64,000 nucleotides of DNA, taken from Coralloluteibacterium thermophilum. Lineage in GTDB: Bacteria; Pseudomonadota; Gammaproteobacteria; Xanthomonadales; Xanthomonadaceae. The notes under the pieces are model-generated. The model saw only the letters and a program-made list of their open reading frames with translations, did not search any database and was not told the origin of the DNA. The stretch is taken from positions 1 through 64,000 of the forward strand of contig NZ_JBHSGG010000037.1 in assembly GCF_042654365.1 (NCBI RefSeq), read 5' to 3'. Positions 34,115-45,318 of this stretch are shown here, piece by piece (positions within the stretch are counted from its first letter, which is position 1; every line of letters begins with the position of its first letter). The translations under genes were made by a program, and so were the position numbers.

Positions 34115-35215
34115 ATGCGCTTCAGCCTTCCGCGCGAGGTCCTTCTCAAACCACTGGCCCAGGTCGTCAACGTGGTGGAACGGCGACAGACCCTCCCCGT
34201 CCTGGCGAACCTGCTGGTGTCGGTGAAGGACGGGCGCCTGTCGATGACCGGCACCGACCTCGAGGTCGAGATGACCGCGCGGGCGGACGTCGCCGATGCG
34301 CAGCCCGGCGAGACCACCATCCCGGCGCGCAAGCTGTTCGAGATCGTCCGCGCCCTGCCCGACGGCAGCCAGGTGACGCTCACGCTCAACAACGAGCGTG
34401 TGACCGTCCAGGCCGGACGCAGCCGCTTCACCCTGGCTACCCTGCCCTTCAACGAGTTCCCGGCGATCGAGGACCTGGAACTCGTCGAGCGGCTGCAGCT
34501 TCCGGAGGCCGGGCTGAAGGAGCTGATCGAACGCACCGCGTTCGCGATGGCGCAGCAGGACGTCCGCTACTACCTCAATGGCCTGCTGCTCGACCTGCGC
34601 GAGGATTCCCTGCGCTGCGTGGCGACGGACGGGCACCGTCTGGCGCTGTGCGAGACCGCGCTGGAGAACGGCGTGCAGACGCGCAAGCAGATCATCCTGC
34701 CGCGCAAGGGCGTGCTCGAACTGCAGCGTCTGCTGGAGGGCGGCGACCGCACCATCGAGCTCGAACTCGGCCGCAACCACCTGCGGGTGCGGCGCGCGGA
34801 CGTCACCTTCACCTCCAAGCTCATCGACGGCCGCTTCCCCGATTACGAAGCGGTGATCCCGATCGGCGCCGACAAGGAACTGCGGATCGACCGCGAGCTG
34901 CTGCGCGCCTCGCTGCAACGCGCCGCGATCCTGTCGAACGAGAAGTACCGGGGCGTGAAGCTGGAGCTCAGCCCGGGGCAGCTGCGCATCGTCGCGCACA
35001 ACCCGGAACAGGAGGAGGCCCAGGAGGAGGTCGAGGCCCAGACCCAGGTCGACAATCTGGCGGTCGGCTTCAACGTCACCTACCTGCTGGATGCGCTGTC
35101 TTCGCTGAAGAGCGAGGAGGTGACCATCAACCTGCGCGATGCCAACTCGTCCGCGCTGGTGCGTGCGGCCGACAGCGACGCCTGCCGGCACGTCGTGATG
35201 CCCCTGCGCCTCTGA
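34115..35215 (+). CDS. dnaN: DNA polymerase III beta subunit (sliding clamp)
   Basis: The ring-shaped clamp that tethers polymerase III to DNA. The 366-residue product is full length, with the three repeated clamp folds. It opens RFSLPREVLLKPLAQVVNVVERRQTLPVLANLL, has PEAGLKELIERTAFAMAQQDVRYYLNGLLL in the middle, and ends SDACRHVVMPLRL, the conserved C-terminus. An AGGGG ribosome-binding site precedes the ATG. A perfect parS-like palindrome follows 8 bases after the stop codon. Confidence 0.98.
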   Translation: MRFSLPREVLLKPLAQVVNVVERRQTLPVLANLLVSVKDGRLSMTGTDLEVEMTARADVADAQPGETTIPARKLFEIVRALPDGSQVTLTLNNERVTVQAGRSRFTLATLPFNEFPAIEDLELVERLQLPEAGLKELIERTAFAMAQQDVRYYLNGLLLDLREDSLRCVATDGHRLALCETALENGVQTRKQIILPRKGVLELQRLLEGGDRTIELELGRNHLRVRRADVTFTSKLIDGRFPDYEAVIPIGADKELRIDRELLRASLQRAAILSNEKYRGVKLELSPGQLRIVAHNPEQEEAQEEVEAQTQVDNLAVGFNVTYLLDALSSLKSEEVTINLRDANSSALVRAADSDACRHVVMPLRL

Positions 35216-35222
35216 TCCCGGA

Positions 35223-35238
35223 TGTTCCACGTGGAACA
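35223..35238. promoter_or_regulatory. parS-like centromere site 1 (dnaN-recF gap)
   Basis: TGTTCCACGTGGAACA is a perfect 16-base palindrome. It is the ParB-binding sequence described for Pseudomonas chromosomes and a two-base variant of the general bacterial parS TGTTTCACGTGAAACA. It lies about 2.6 kb from the dnaA start, the usual origin-proximal location. Confidence 0.9.
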
Positions 35239-35286
35239 CGTCGCCGCCCGACCTCGTGTCGGGCGGTTCCGTTTTCGGAGCCCGGC

Positions 35287-36369
35287 ATGCGCCTGAACCT
35301 CGTGCGCGTCGCGCAGCTTCGCGCGTTCGAGCGCGCGGAACTGGAGCCCGGCCCGGGTCTCAACCTGATCACTGGCGGCAACGGCGCCGGCAAGACCAGC
35401 CTGCTGGAGGCCATCCATCTGCTCGCCTATGGCCGGAGCTTCCGTGGCCGTGTTCGGGATGGGCTGGTGCGCGACGGCGCTGCGGCGCTGGAAGTCTTTC
35501 TCGAATGGGAGGAGGCCAAGGGCGGCCGACGGGTAGGGCTGCGGCATTCGGGTACGGAGTGGGAGGGGCGTGTCGACGGGGCTCCGGCCGCCACGCTTGC
35601 CGACCTCTGCGCCGCGCTGGCCGTGGTGACCTTCGAGCCAGGAAGCCACGCGCTGATCTCCGGTGCCGCCGAGGAGCGCCGACGCTTCATGGACTGGGCG
35701 TTGTTCCACGTGGAACATGATTTCCTTCCGGCATGGCGGCGTTACGCCCGGGCGCTGAAGCAACGGAACGCGCTGTTGAAGGCGCGTCCTGGGCCCAATG
35801 CGCTCGATCCCTGGGACGCGGAGCTGGCCGATGCCGGCGCCCTGCTCACGCGGATCAGGAGCACGTACCTGGAGCAGTTGGAGCCGGTGGTACGCGAGGT
35901 GGCGGCGGCCTTCGTGCCCGAACTCGGGGCGGCCCGCCTCCAGTTCCGCCCCGGCTGGCGGCGCGAGCAGATGGCCCTTGTGGACGCGTTGCTCCTCTCG
36001 CGGGAGACGGACCTCGCGCAGGGCTTCAGCGGCGTGGGTCCGCACCGTGCGGACTGGCGCCTGCAGTTCGAGGGGCTGCCGGGCCGCGCCGCGCCGTCGC
36101 GCGGGCAGGAGAAGCTGATCGCCCTGAGCGCGGTGCTCGGGCAGGCGCAGCACTACGCCCAGGCACGTGGCGAATGGCCGGTCGTGCTGTTCGACGACCT
36201 CGCGTCCGAGCTGGACCTGGAGCACCAGCGCCGCGTTCTCGAGCACGTGCTGGCCTCGGGCACCCAGGTCATCGTCACGGCCACCGAGCCTCCCGCTTCG
36301 GTCGAGGCTCTGAACGTGAACGCGAGCCTGTTCCACGTGGAACATTCGCAGGTCCGGCGCTTGGACTGA
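35287..36369 (+). CDS. recF: DNA replication and repair protein RecF
   Basis: RecF is an SMC-like ATPase that helps load RecA at gaps. The 360-residue protein has Walker A GGNGAGKTSLLEAI, the conserved LAYGRSFRGR, SRGQEKLIALSAVLGQ (signature) and Walker B VVLFDDLASELD. Two parS-like palindromes lie inside the coding region, each encoding the peptide FHVEH, at about residues 140-144 and 349-353. The gene sits 71 bases after dnaN. Confidence 0.96.
   Translation: MRLNLVRVAQLRAFERAELEPGPGLNLITGGNGAGKTSLLEAIHLLAYGRSFRGRVRDGLVRDGAAALEVFLEWEEAKGGRRVGLRHSGTEWEGRVDGAPAATLADLCAALAVVTFEPGSHALISGAAEERRRFMDWALFHVEHDFLPAWRRYARALKQRNALLKARPGPNALDPWDAELADAGALLTRIRSTYLEQLEPVVREVAAAFVPELGAARLQFRPGWRREQMALVDALLLSRETDLAQGFSGVGPHRADWRLQFEGLPGRAAPSRGQEKLIALSAVLGQAQHYAQARGEWPVVLFDDLASELDLEHQRRVLEHVLASGTQVIVTATEPPASVEALNVNASLFHVEHSQVRRLD
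35702..35717. promoter_or_regulatory. parS-like centromere site 2 (inside recF)
   Basis: A second identical copy of the 16-base palindrome TGTTCCACGTGGAACA, embedded in recF and read as LFHVEH. Conservation of the nucleotide sequence rather than synonymous variants suggests selection for ParB binding on top of coding. Confidence 0.9.
36329..36344. promoter_or_regulatory. parS-like centromere site 3 (3' end of recF)
   Basis: A third identical copy of TGTTCCACGTGGAACA, again translated as LFHVEH, nine codons before the recF stop. The three sites are spaced about 480 and 630 bases apart. Confidence 0.9.
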
Positions 36370-36393
36370 CCGGCGTCGCAGACCGCGAACGGC

Positions 36394-36399
36394 TATAAT
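36394..36399 (+). promoter_or_regulatory. Perfect -10 element (TATAAT) upstream of gyrB
   Basis: TATAAT lies 59 bases before the gyrB start, just after the recF stop. No good -35 hexamer is present at 16-18 bases upstream. It suggests that gyrB has its own promoter; gyrase promoters are often sensitive to supercoiling. Confidence 0.6.
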
Positions 36400-36457
36400 C
36401 GATTGTCTTGCCGCGGCGACGGCCGCGCGCCACACGCACCTCTCCGACAGGATGAGC

Positions 36458-38904
<2,447 letters not shown>

Positions 38905-38908
<4 letters not shown>

Positions 38909-39636
38909 GCGCCGCGGGCGCCGGCGGCACCGCCGGCCTGTTCGGCCGCGTCGCGGTCGATCTGGTCCTCGCCGCCGGGCTGGCGCTCGGCACCATCGTC
39001 GCGGCCTCGCTGGCGTGGCAGCGCCTGGTGCCCGACGCGAGCCGGCTCGATGCCGTGGTCTTCGCCCTGGTCGCCAGCGGTGCGGGCCTCGGGATCGCCG
39101 CCGCCGTCACCCTGCTGCGGCGGCCGCCCTCGCGACGCGACGTGCAGGCCGCCCTGGGCGCAGCCGCGCGCGCGGGCTTCTGGGGCGCGGTCGCGGCCAC
39201 CGCCTGCACCACCTTCCTGCTGACGCACGTGGTCCTCCTCGGCGCGAACGCCCTGGGTCTGGACGCGACGCCGGGCAACAATCCGCTCCTCAACGCCCTG
39301 GTCAGCGAGCACACCCTGCTCCTGGCGCTCTTCGTGATCGTCGTCGCGCCCGTGGTCGAGGAGACGCTGTTCCGCCGCGTGGTCTTCGGGCGCCTGTGGG
39401 CGGCCGGCTGGCCGCGCACCGGTGCCGCGCTGTCGGCGCTCGCCTTCGCCGTCGCGCACGAGCCGTGGCGCCCGGAACTCGCGCAGTGGCTGCTGCTGCT
39501 CGCGGTCTACGCGGGCATGGGCGTGCTGCTGTGCATGCTCTACCGCCGCACGCGCAGCCTGCTCGCACCGATCGCCGCGCACGGGCTCCACAACGCCCTG
39601 ACCCTCCTCCTGGCGCTGGTCGCCCTGCCCGGCTGA
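38905..39636 (+). CDS. CPBP-family intramembrane glutamic endopeptidase
   Basis: A 243-residue integral membrane protein with about seven hydrophobic segments. It carries the CPBP (Abi/Rce1-like) catalytic motifs VVEETLFRRVVFG (EExxxR), FAVAHEPW (H) and APIAAHGLHNALT (HxxxN). The family cleaves membrane substrates or prenylated proteins; bacterial targets are mostly unknown. It is translationally coupled to gyrB by a four-base overlap, an unexpected partner. Confidence 0.87.
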
Positions 39637-39721
39637 GCCCACCGCGGAGCGCGAGCCCGCGCAGGCCCTCATGTACACTCGCCAGCCCACTGCGCGGGGA
39701 GCGCGGCCAGCTGCGTCGTCG

Positions 39722-41317
39722 ATGAGAAAGACCCACCTTTACCTGCTCGCCCTGGCGATCGCCGCGCTCGCCCTCGCCGCCATCGGCTACAAGTGGCAGG
39801 TCCTGAAGTTCCCGCTGCAGCCGGCGTCCGAGGTCGAGGTCTGGACCCTGCAGGCGCGGGTGGCCTTCCAGCCCGCGCGCGGCCCGAACACGGTCACGCT
39901 GCAGGTCCCGGACCGCACCCCGGGCTGGTCGGTGATCGACGAGCGCTTCATCGCCCGCGACTATTCGCGCCTCGAGGAGGCGCGCGACGGCGGCCGCGAG
40001 GTGCAGTGGGCGCGGCGCCGCGCGGTCGGGCCGCAGACGCTCTACTACCGCGCCACGGTCGTGCGCGCCGACGACCTGCGTCCCGAGGACCTCGCGCTCG
40101 AGCCCGAGATCGAGCCGCCGCCTCCGCTGGAGGAGCCCTACGCGACCGCGGCGCAGACCGTGCTCGACCAGGTCCGCGAGGGCTCGGCCGGCATCGTGAC
40201 CTACGCCCGCGCCCTGATCGCGCGCTTCAACGACCGCCCGACGGACGATGCCGCCCTGCTCTCCGAGCTCTTCAGCGACGACGAGAGCCGCGCCCGGTTC
40301 CTCTCGCAGCTGCTCGCTATCCGCCAGATCCCCTCGCGGGTGATCCACGGCATGCGCCTGGACGGCGTCGACGGGACGGTGCCGCAGATGCAGACCTGGC
40401 TGCTGGTGCACGACGGCACCGGCTGGGTCACGATCGACCCCCGCACCGGCGCCACCGGCTGGCCGCGCGACCTGTTCCTGTGGAGCGCGCGCAACGCGCC
40501 GCTCCTCACGATCGGCGGCGAACCGCGGCCGGGCGGCATCGAGTTCACGGTGAGCCGCAACCTCGCCGACGCCATGGCGGTCGCGGAACAGCGGCTGGAG
40601 GTGGCCAACGCCAACCTCGTGCGCTACTCGCTGCTCAGCCTGCCGCTGCAGTCCCAGCAGGTCTACCAGGTGCTGCTGATGGTGCCGCTGGGCGCCTTCA
40701 TCATGCTGCTCCTGCGCAACATCGTCGGCGTGAAGACCTTCGGCACCTTCATGCCGGTGCTGGTCGCGCTCGCCTTCCGCGAGACCGGCCTGGTGGCCGG
40801 CATCGTGCTGTTCGTGGTGGTGGTCGGCGCGGGCCTGCTGGTGCGCTTCTACCTGGAGCGCCTGCGCCTGCTGCTGGTGCCGCGCCTCACCGCGATCCTC
40901 ATCATGGTCGTCCTGCTGATGGCGGCCCTGAGCATCCTCACCAACCGACTGGGCATCGAGGTCGGCCTTTCGGTGGCCCTGTTCCCGATGGTGATCCTGG
41001 CGATGACCATCGAGCGCATGTCGGTGGCGTGGGACGAGCGCGGCGCCGGCACCGCGATCAAGGAAGGCGTGGGCACCCTCGTCGTCGCCGCGCTCGCCTA
41101 TGTCGTGATGAGCTGGCCACCGCTGGAGCACATCGTGTTCGTGTTCCCCGAGGTGCTGCTGGTGCTGTTCGCCCTGACCCTGGTGCTGGGCCGCTACTCC
41201 GGCTACCGCCTCAGCGAGCTGGTCCGGTTCCGTGCGCTGGCGCGCGAGCCGGACCCCATCGTCCCGCCGCCCCAGCCGCCGGCGGCGCAGCAACCCGGCG
41301 ACGCGGCGCGCGGCTGA
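39722..41317 (+). CDS. Inactive transglutaminase fused to seven membrane helices
   Basis: A 531-residue protein with an N-terminal membrane anchor (LYLLALAIAALALAAIGY). A periplasmic transglutaminase-like domain follows (about residues 30-290; LLAIRQIPSRVIHGMRLD, QMQTWLLVHDGTGWVTIDP). The C-terminal ~220 residues are seven hydrophobic helices with VGVKTFGTFMPVLVALAF. The protein contains no cysteine at all, so the transglutaminase nucleophile is missing, as expected of this family. It is one base from an ATP-grasp ligase, the known conserved partner. In other genomes the pair accompanies a retropepsin-like protease (RimB/PF05618 family), not found here. Confidence 0.88.
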   Translation: MRKTHLYLLALAIAALALAAIGYKWQVLKFPLQPASEVEVWTLQARVAFQPARGPNTVTLQVPDRTPGWSVIDERFIARDYSRLEEARDGGREVQWARRRAVGPQTLYYRATVVRADDLRPEDLALEPEIEPPPPLEEPYATAAQTVLDQVREGSAGIVTYARALIARFNDRPTDDAALLSELFSDDESRARFLSQLLAIRQIPSRVIHGMRLDGVDGTVPQMQTWLLVHDGTGWVTIDPRTGATGWPRDLFLWSARNAPLLTIGGEPRPGGIEFTVSRNLADAMAVAEQRLEVANANLVRYSLLSLPLQSQQVYQVLLMVPLGAFIMLLLRNIVGVKTFGTFMPVLVALAFRETGLVAGIVLFVVVVGAGLLVRFYLERLRLLLVPRLTAILIMVVLLMAALSILTNRLGIEVGLSVALFPMVILAMTIERMSVAWDERGAGTAIKEGVGTLVVAALAYVVMSWPPLEHIVFVFPEVLLVLFALTLVLGRYSGYRLSELVRFRALAREPDPIVPPPQPPAAQQPGDAARG

Positions 41318-41318
41318 C

Positions 41319-42284
41319 GTGTTCAACCCCTTCTCCATCGCCCGGCGCCTGCGCCGCCTCGGCTTGATCGGCATCGGACAGCGCAACGCCGACTACGTGC
41401 TGATGTACAACCCGCGCAGGTTCTATCCGCGCGTGGACGACAAGCTGCTGACCAAGAAGCTTGCCATCAAGGCGGGATTGCCGGTCCCGGATCTCTACGC
41501 GGTCGTCCGCGAGGAGCACGAGATCCACGACCTGCACGCGACCCTGGCCGCGCGCGAGCAGTTCGTGGTGAAGCCCGCCCACGGTTCGGGCGGCGACGGC
41601 ATCCTGGTCGTCACCGGCCGCCGCGGCGACAAGTACCGCCGGTCGAACGGGCATCTGATGCCGCGCGACGAGTTCGAGCATCACCTCTCGAACGGCCTCG
41701 CCGGGCTGTTCTCCCTGGGCGGCCAGCCCGACCACCTGCTGGTCGAGTACTGCGTGCAGTTCGATCCGGTGTTCGAGCAGGTCAGCTTCAAGGGCGTGCC
41801 CGACATCCGGATCATCGTGTTCCTCGGCTATCCGGTCATGGCCATGCTGCGCCTGCCGACGCGGCTGTCCGACGGCAAGGCCAACCTGCACCAGGGCGCG
41901 ATCGGCGTCGGCATCGACATCCCCAGCGGAACCACCAAGCGCGGCGTGTGGGGTTCCGAGGTGGTGCGCGAGCACCCGGACACGGAGCAGAGCATCGTGG
42001 GCTTGGCGATCCCGCGCTGGGCCGAGCTGCTCAGCATGGCCGCGCGCTGCTACGAGCTGTCGGGCCTGGGCTACGTCGGCGTCGACTTCGTGCTCGACCG
42101 CGACCGCGGCCCGATGATCCTCGAACTCAACGCGCGCCCCGGCCTGTCGATCCAGATCGCCAACGGCAACGGGCTCCACCACCGCCTGCGCCGGGTGGAG
42201 GCGCTCGAACGCGCCGGCACCCTGAGCGCCGACCCCGACGAGCGCGTCGCCTTCGCCCGCGAGCACTTCCCGACGCTCGGATGA
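41319..42284 (+). CDS. ATP-grasp alpha-L-glutamate ligase-like protein
   Basis: A 321-residue ATP-grasp enzyme of the RimK-like group, predicted to join an amino acid (probably glutamate) to a carboxylate. Motifs: LGLIGIGQRNADYVLMYNPR near the start, FVVKPAHGSGGDGILVV (ATP lysine), DIRIIVFLGYPVMAMLRLPT, and the metal/ATP block MILELNARPGLSIQIAN. The start codon is GTG at 41319, one base after the upstream stop, indicating tight coupling with the 7TM protein. Substrate is unknown. Confidence 0.88.
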   Translation: MFNPFSIARRLRRLGLIGIGQRNADYVLMYNPRRFYPRVDDKLLTKKLAIKAGLPVPDLYAVVREEHEIHDLHATLAAREQFVVKPAHGSGGDGILVVTGRRGDKYRRSNGHLMPRDEFEHHLSNGLAGLFSLGGQPDHLLVEYCVQFDPVFEQVSFKGVPDIRIIVFLGYPVMAMLRLPTRLSDGKANLHQGAIGVGIDIPSGTTKRGVWGSEVVREHPDTEQSIVGLAIPRWAELLSMAARCYELSGLGYVGVDFVLDRDRGPMILELNARPGLSIQIANGNGLHHRLRRVEALERAGTLSADPDERVAFAREHFPTLG

Positions 42285-42384
42285 CGGCTTACGGTTTCGT
42301 AACACAGCCTGCACAGGCAGCCGCTAAGCTCCTGTTCGGTATCGCCTGCCGCGTTTCCTCCGGTCGGCCAAGTCAGAGGTTCCG

Positions 42385-43188
42385 ATGAAGCACGCCCTCT
42401 TTGCGGCCGCGCTCGCCGCGGCGCTCGTCGCCTGTGCCACCTCCCCCACCGGTCGCACCCAGCTGCGCCTGTTCTCCGGCAGCGAGATGAACCAGATGGG
42501 CATCGCCGCCTTCGACGAGATGAAGGCCAAGGACCCGCTCGCGAACAATCCGCAGCAGTCCCGCTACGTGCAGTGCGTGGTCGAGGCGCTCGTGCGCGTG
42601 CTGCCGCCCGACTGGCAGCAGCTGCCGTGGGAAGCCCAGGTCTTCCAGAACGAACAGGCCAACGCCTTCGCGCTGCCGGGCGGCAAGGTCGGCGTGAACA
42701 CCGGCATGTTCCAGGTGGCCCGCAACCAGGACCAGCTCGCCGCCGTGATCGGCCACGAGATCGGGCACGTCGTCGCCCAGCATTCCAACGAGCGCGTCTC
42801 CCACACCGCCCTGGCGCAGACCGGCATGACCGCCGTGCAGGCCTACGCCGGTACGCGCGGGGCCACTCCGCAGAACACCCAGGCGCTGATGTCCGCCCTC
42901 GGCGCCGGCGTCCAGGTGGGTTACCTGCTCCCGTTCTCGCGCGTGCAGGAGACGGAGGCCGACGTGGTCGGCCAGCAGCTCATGGCCCGCGCGGGCTTCG
43001 ACCCCGCCGCGGCCGCGGCGCTGTGGGAGAACATGATCGCCGCCTCCGGCCGTGCAGGCGTGCCGCAGCTGCTCTCGACCCACCCGGATCCGCAGAACCG
43101 CATCCGCGAACTCGCCGCGCGCGCCCCGTCGCTCGCCGCCGATTACCAACAGGCCCGCCAGGAAGGCAGGACACCCCGCTGCGGGTGA
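42385..43188 (+). CDS. M48-family metallopeptidase lipoprotein (LoiP/YggG-like)
   Basis: A 267-residue zinc protease. The signal ends in ALVAC, giving a lipidated Cys17. Conserved blocks are NEQANAFALPGGKVGVNTGM, the zinc motif HEIGH (IGHEIGHVVAQHSNERVS), the third ligand in ETEADVVGQQLMARAGFDP, and LLSTHPDPQNRI. These match M48B periplasmic/outer-membrane proteases such as LoiP or the BepA core. A TAAGCT -10-like hexamer lies at 42325-42330. Confidence 0.92.
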   Translation: MKHALFAAALAAALVACATSPTGRTQLRLFSGSEMNQMGIAAFDEMKAKDPLANNPQQSRYVQCVVEALVRVLPPDWQQLPWEAQVFQNEQANAFALPGGKVGVNTGMFQVARNQDQLAAVIGHEIGHVVAQHSNERVSHTALAQTGMTAVQAYAGTRGATPQNTQALMSALGAGVQVGYLLPFSRVQETEADVVGQQLMARAGFDPAAAAALWENMIAASGRAGVPQLLSTHPDPQNRIRELAARAPSLAADYQQARQEGRTPRCG

Positions 43189-43276
43189 CGGTGCTTGAGC
43201 CGCATCGTCGTTTGCGTTTAGTGTGCCCGCCCCCTTCGATCGCAGGCGTCCGCGCCTGCCTGCTGCCAGGTTCGCC

Positions 43277-44503
43277 ATGAAGACCTCCCACCTGCTCCGC
43301 TCCCTGCTGATCGCCTCCGCCATCGCCGCCGCGCTTCCGGCCATCGCTCCGGCCTACGGGCAGAGTGCGGACCGCTTCGCCGACCGCAAGCGCGAGCGCG
43401 AGGAGCGTCGGCAGCAGCGGCAGGGCAACCAGCAGGCCCAGGCCGCGCTGTTCCCCGATGCGACCCGCGACGAGCCCCGGGCGCAGGCGACCTCCCGCTT
43501 CGCGCGCCAGCTCGACGCGATCCAGAAGCACATCGAGGAGGACGAGTTCGACGCCGCCGTCGAGGCCGCCGATGCCCTCGCCGCCGACACGCGCGCCAAC
43601 GACTACGAGCGCGCCTTCGCACAGCAGGCCGCGGCGTCGGCCCTCCTGAGCAAGGGCGACTACGCGGCGGCGCAGCCCTACCTGCAGCGGGCCATCGACA
43701 GCGACGCGCTGCCGAACGACACGCACTACCAGCTGATGTACCAGCTCGCGCAGCTGCAGATGCAGGACGAGAACTACGCGCAGTCGCTGGCGACCATCGA
43801 CCGCCTGATCGCGGAGACCCGCACCACCGATGCGGACTACCTGATCACCCGCGGCAACGTGCTGTACCGCCTCGAGCGCTACCCCGAGGCCATCGAGGTT
43901 CTGCAGGCCGCGACGAGCGGCGCCGAAAGCCCCAACAGCGGCGCCATCCAGCTGCTCATGGCCGCCTACGCCGAGACCGGGCAGACGCAGCAGGCGGTGG
44001 CCCTCGCCGAGCAGCTCCACCAGGCCAACCCCGAGGACAACCGGCTGCTGTTCAACCTCGCCGCCGTGTACAGCCAGGCCGACCAGGTGGACCAGGCCGC
44101 CGCGCTGCTGGACCAGGCGCGCCAGAGCGGTCGGCTGACCACGGCGAACGAGTACCGCCAGCTCTACGCCCTCTTCGCCAACATGGAGGGCCAGGAGGCC
44201 AAGGTCGTGGAGGTCATCCAGGACGGTCTCGCCAAGGGCATCCTCACCGAGAACGCGGAGGTCTACACCGCGCTCGGCCAGTCCTACTACTACAGCGACC
44301 AGGTGGGGCAGGCCATCGACGCCTATCTGAAGGCGGGTCCCCTCGCGGAGACCGGCGAGAGCTATCTCAATGCCGCCAAGCTCCTGGCGCAGGAGGATCG
44401 CTGGAACGAGGCGGTCGAGGCCGCCAACCAGGCCCGCGCTAAAGGCGTCCGGAACCCGGCCGATATCGACCAGATCATCCAGGCGGCATCGTCCCGCCGC
44501 TGA
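43277..44503 (+). CDS. Secreted tetratricopeptide-repeat protein upstream of tonB
   Basis: A 408-residue protein with a signal peptide (LLIASAIAAALPAIAPAYG-Q), a charged stretch (ADRKREREERRQQRQ), then helical repeats of TPR type across about residues 75-400 (YLITRGNVLYRLERYPEAIEVLQ; NRLLFNLAAVYSQADQVDQAAALL). It precedes tonB-exbB-exbD-exbD on the same strand. TPR proteins encoded next to TonB systems in other bacteria assist TonB function in the periplasm; that role is an inference here. Confidence 0.82.
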   Translation: MKTSHLLRSLLIASAIAAALPAIAPAYGQSADRFADRKREREERRQQRQGNQQAQAALFPDATRDEPRAQATSRFARQLDAIQKHIEEDEFDAAVEAADALAADTRANDYERAFAQQAAASALLSKGDYAAAQPYLQRAIDSDALPNDTHYQLMYQLAQLQMQDENYAQSLATIDRLIAETRTTDADYLITRGNVLYRLERYPEAIEVLQAATSGAESPNSGAIQLLMAAYAETGQTQQAVALAEQLHQANPEDNRLLFNLAAVYSQADQVDQAAALLDQARQSGRLTTANEYRQLYALFANMEGQEAKVVEVIQDGLAKGILTENAEVYTALGQSYYYSDQVGQAIDAYLKAGPLAETGESYLNAAKLLAQEDRWNEAVEAANQARAKGVRNPADIDQIIQAASSRR

Positions 44504-44559
44504 TCCACACGTGACTTTAGCGCCATATACAGCGCGAAGAATTCGTATAAGCTTGACAG

Positions 44560-44584
44560 TTCCCGCCCGCTCCATGGGCGGGAA
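44560..44584. other. Hairpin in the tonB leader
   Basis: TTCCCGCCC and GGGCGGGAA are 9-base inverted arms with a 7-base loop, 50 bases before the tonB start. No U-tract follows. It may end the TPR transcript or shape the tonB leader. TTGACA (44553-44558) immediately precedes it, but I see no good -10 at the right spacing. Confidence 0.5.
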
Positions 44585-44633
44585 GCCATGGCGCGCTCCG
44601 CGCGCCGGACTTGAGTGAGTAGCCGGCCTCCGC

Positions 44634-45299
44634 ATGACACGACAGACCAACTATTCCGAACCAGAGGTCGACAAGCTCAGCTGGGCCCGCGTCCTCGGCA
44701 TCGCCTGCGCCATCTCGCTGCACATCGCGGGCTTCATGATGCTGATGGCACCCGCCGACAGCCAGTCCGAGGTGCGCGAGGAAGAGGACATCGTCCAGGT
44801 GACCTTCGTCGAACCGCCGCCTCCGCCTCCGCCTCCGCCGCCTCCGCCGCCGGAGCCCCCGAAGCAGGCGCCGCCGAAGGTCATCGAGAACGTCGTGCGT
44901 CCCACGCCGACGCCTCCGCCGCCGGAGCCCGCGCCGGTCATCTTCGACGACCCCGCGCCGATGGACGTCGCGGCCGAGCCGGCCCCGCCCGCGCCGCCCG
45001 CGCCGCCGGTCCAGGACTTCGCGCCGGGCCAGGACATCTCGTACAACCAGCAGATCCAGCCGCGCTACCCGCCCCAGGCGCTGCGACGCGGTGAGGAAGG
45101 CGAAGTCCTGTTGCGCGTGACCATCGACGCCACCGGCGCGGTGACCGACGTGGCAGTGGAGCGTTCCAGCCGCAGCCGCGATCTCGACCGCGCGGCGATC
45201 GAGGCGGTCCGCCGCTACCGATTCAATCCGGGCATGCAGAACGGCCAGCCGATCGGCGGCGTCGTCCTGGTTCCCATCAACTTCACTCTTGGCCGTTAA
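44634..45299 (+). CDS. tonB: Energy transducer TonB
   Basis: TonB transmits proton-motive energy from ExbB-ExbD to outer-membrane receptors. The 221-residue protein has a cytoplasmic N-terminus, one membrane helix (VLGIACAISLHIAGFMMLM, residues about 20-38, including the essential-type histidine SLH), a Pro-rich spacer with a 13-proline run, and the C-terminal domain RYPPQALRRGEEGEVLLRVTIDATGAV ending VPINFTLGR. It heads the tonB-exbB-exbD-exbD operon. Confidence 0.95.
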   Translation: MTRQTNYSEPEVDKLSWARVLGIACAISLHIAGFMMLMAPADSQSEVREEEDIVQVTFVEPPPPPPPPPPPPPEPPKQAPPKVIENVVRPTPTPPPPEPAPVIFDDPAPMDVAAEPAPPAPPAPPVQDFAPGQDISYNQQIQPRYPPQALRRGEEGEVLLRVTIDATGAVTDVAVERSSRSRDLDRAAIEAVRRYRFNPGMQNGQPIGGVVLVPINFTLGR

Positions 45300-45318
45300 T
45301 TTTCAGAAGGGTACCCGT

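Noticed and set aside
35223..35238. Interpretation of the dnaN-recF palindrome as a transcription terminator or regulator site
   Set aside because: The exact same 16-mer occurs twice more inside recF and matches parS; a terminator would need a longer stem and a T-tract.
44560..44584. Rho-independent terminator between the TPR gene and tonB
   Set aside because: The stem is strong but no U-tract follows, so I list it only as a hairpin of uncertain role.
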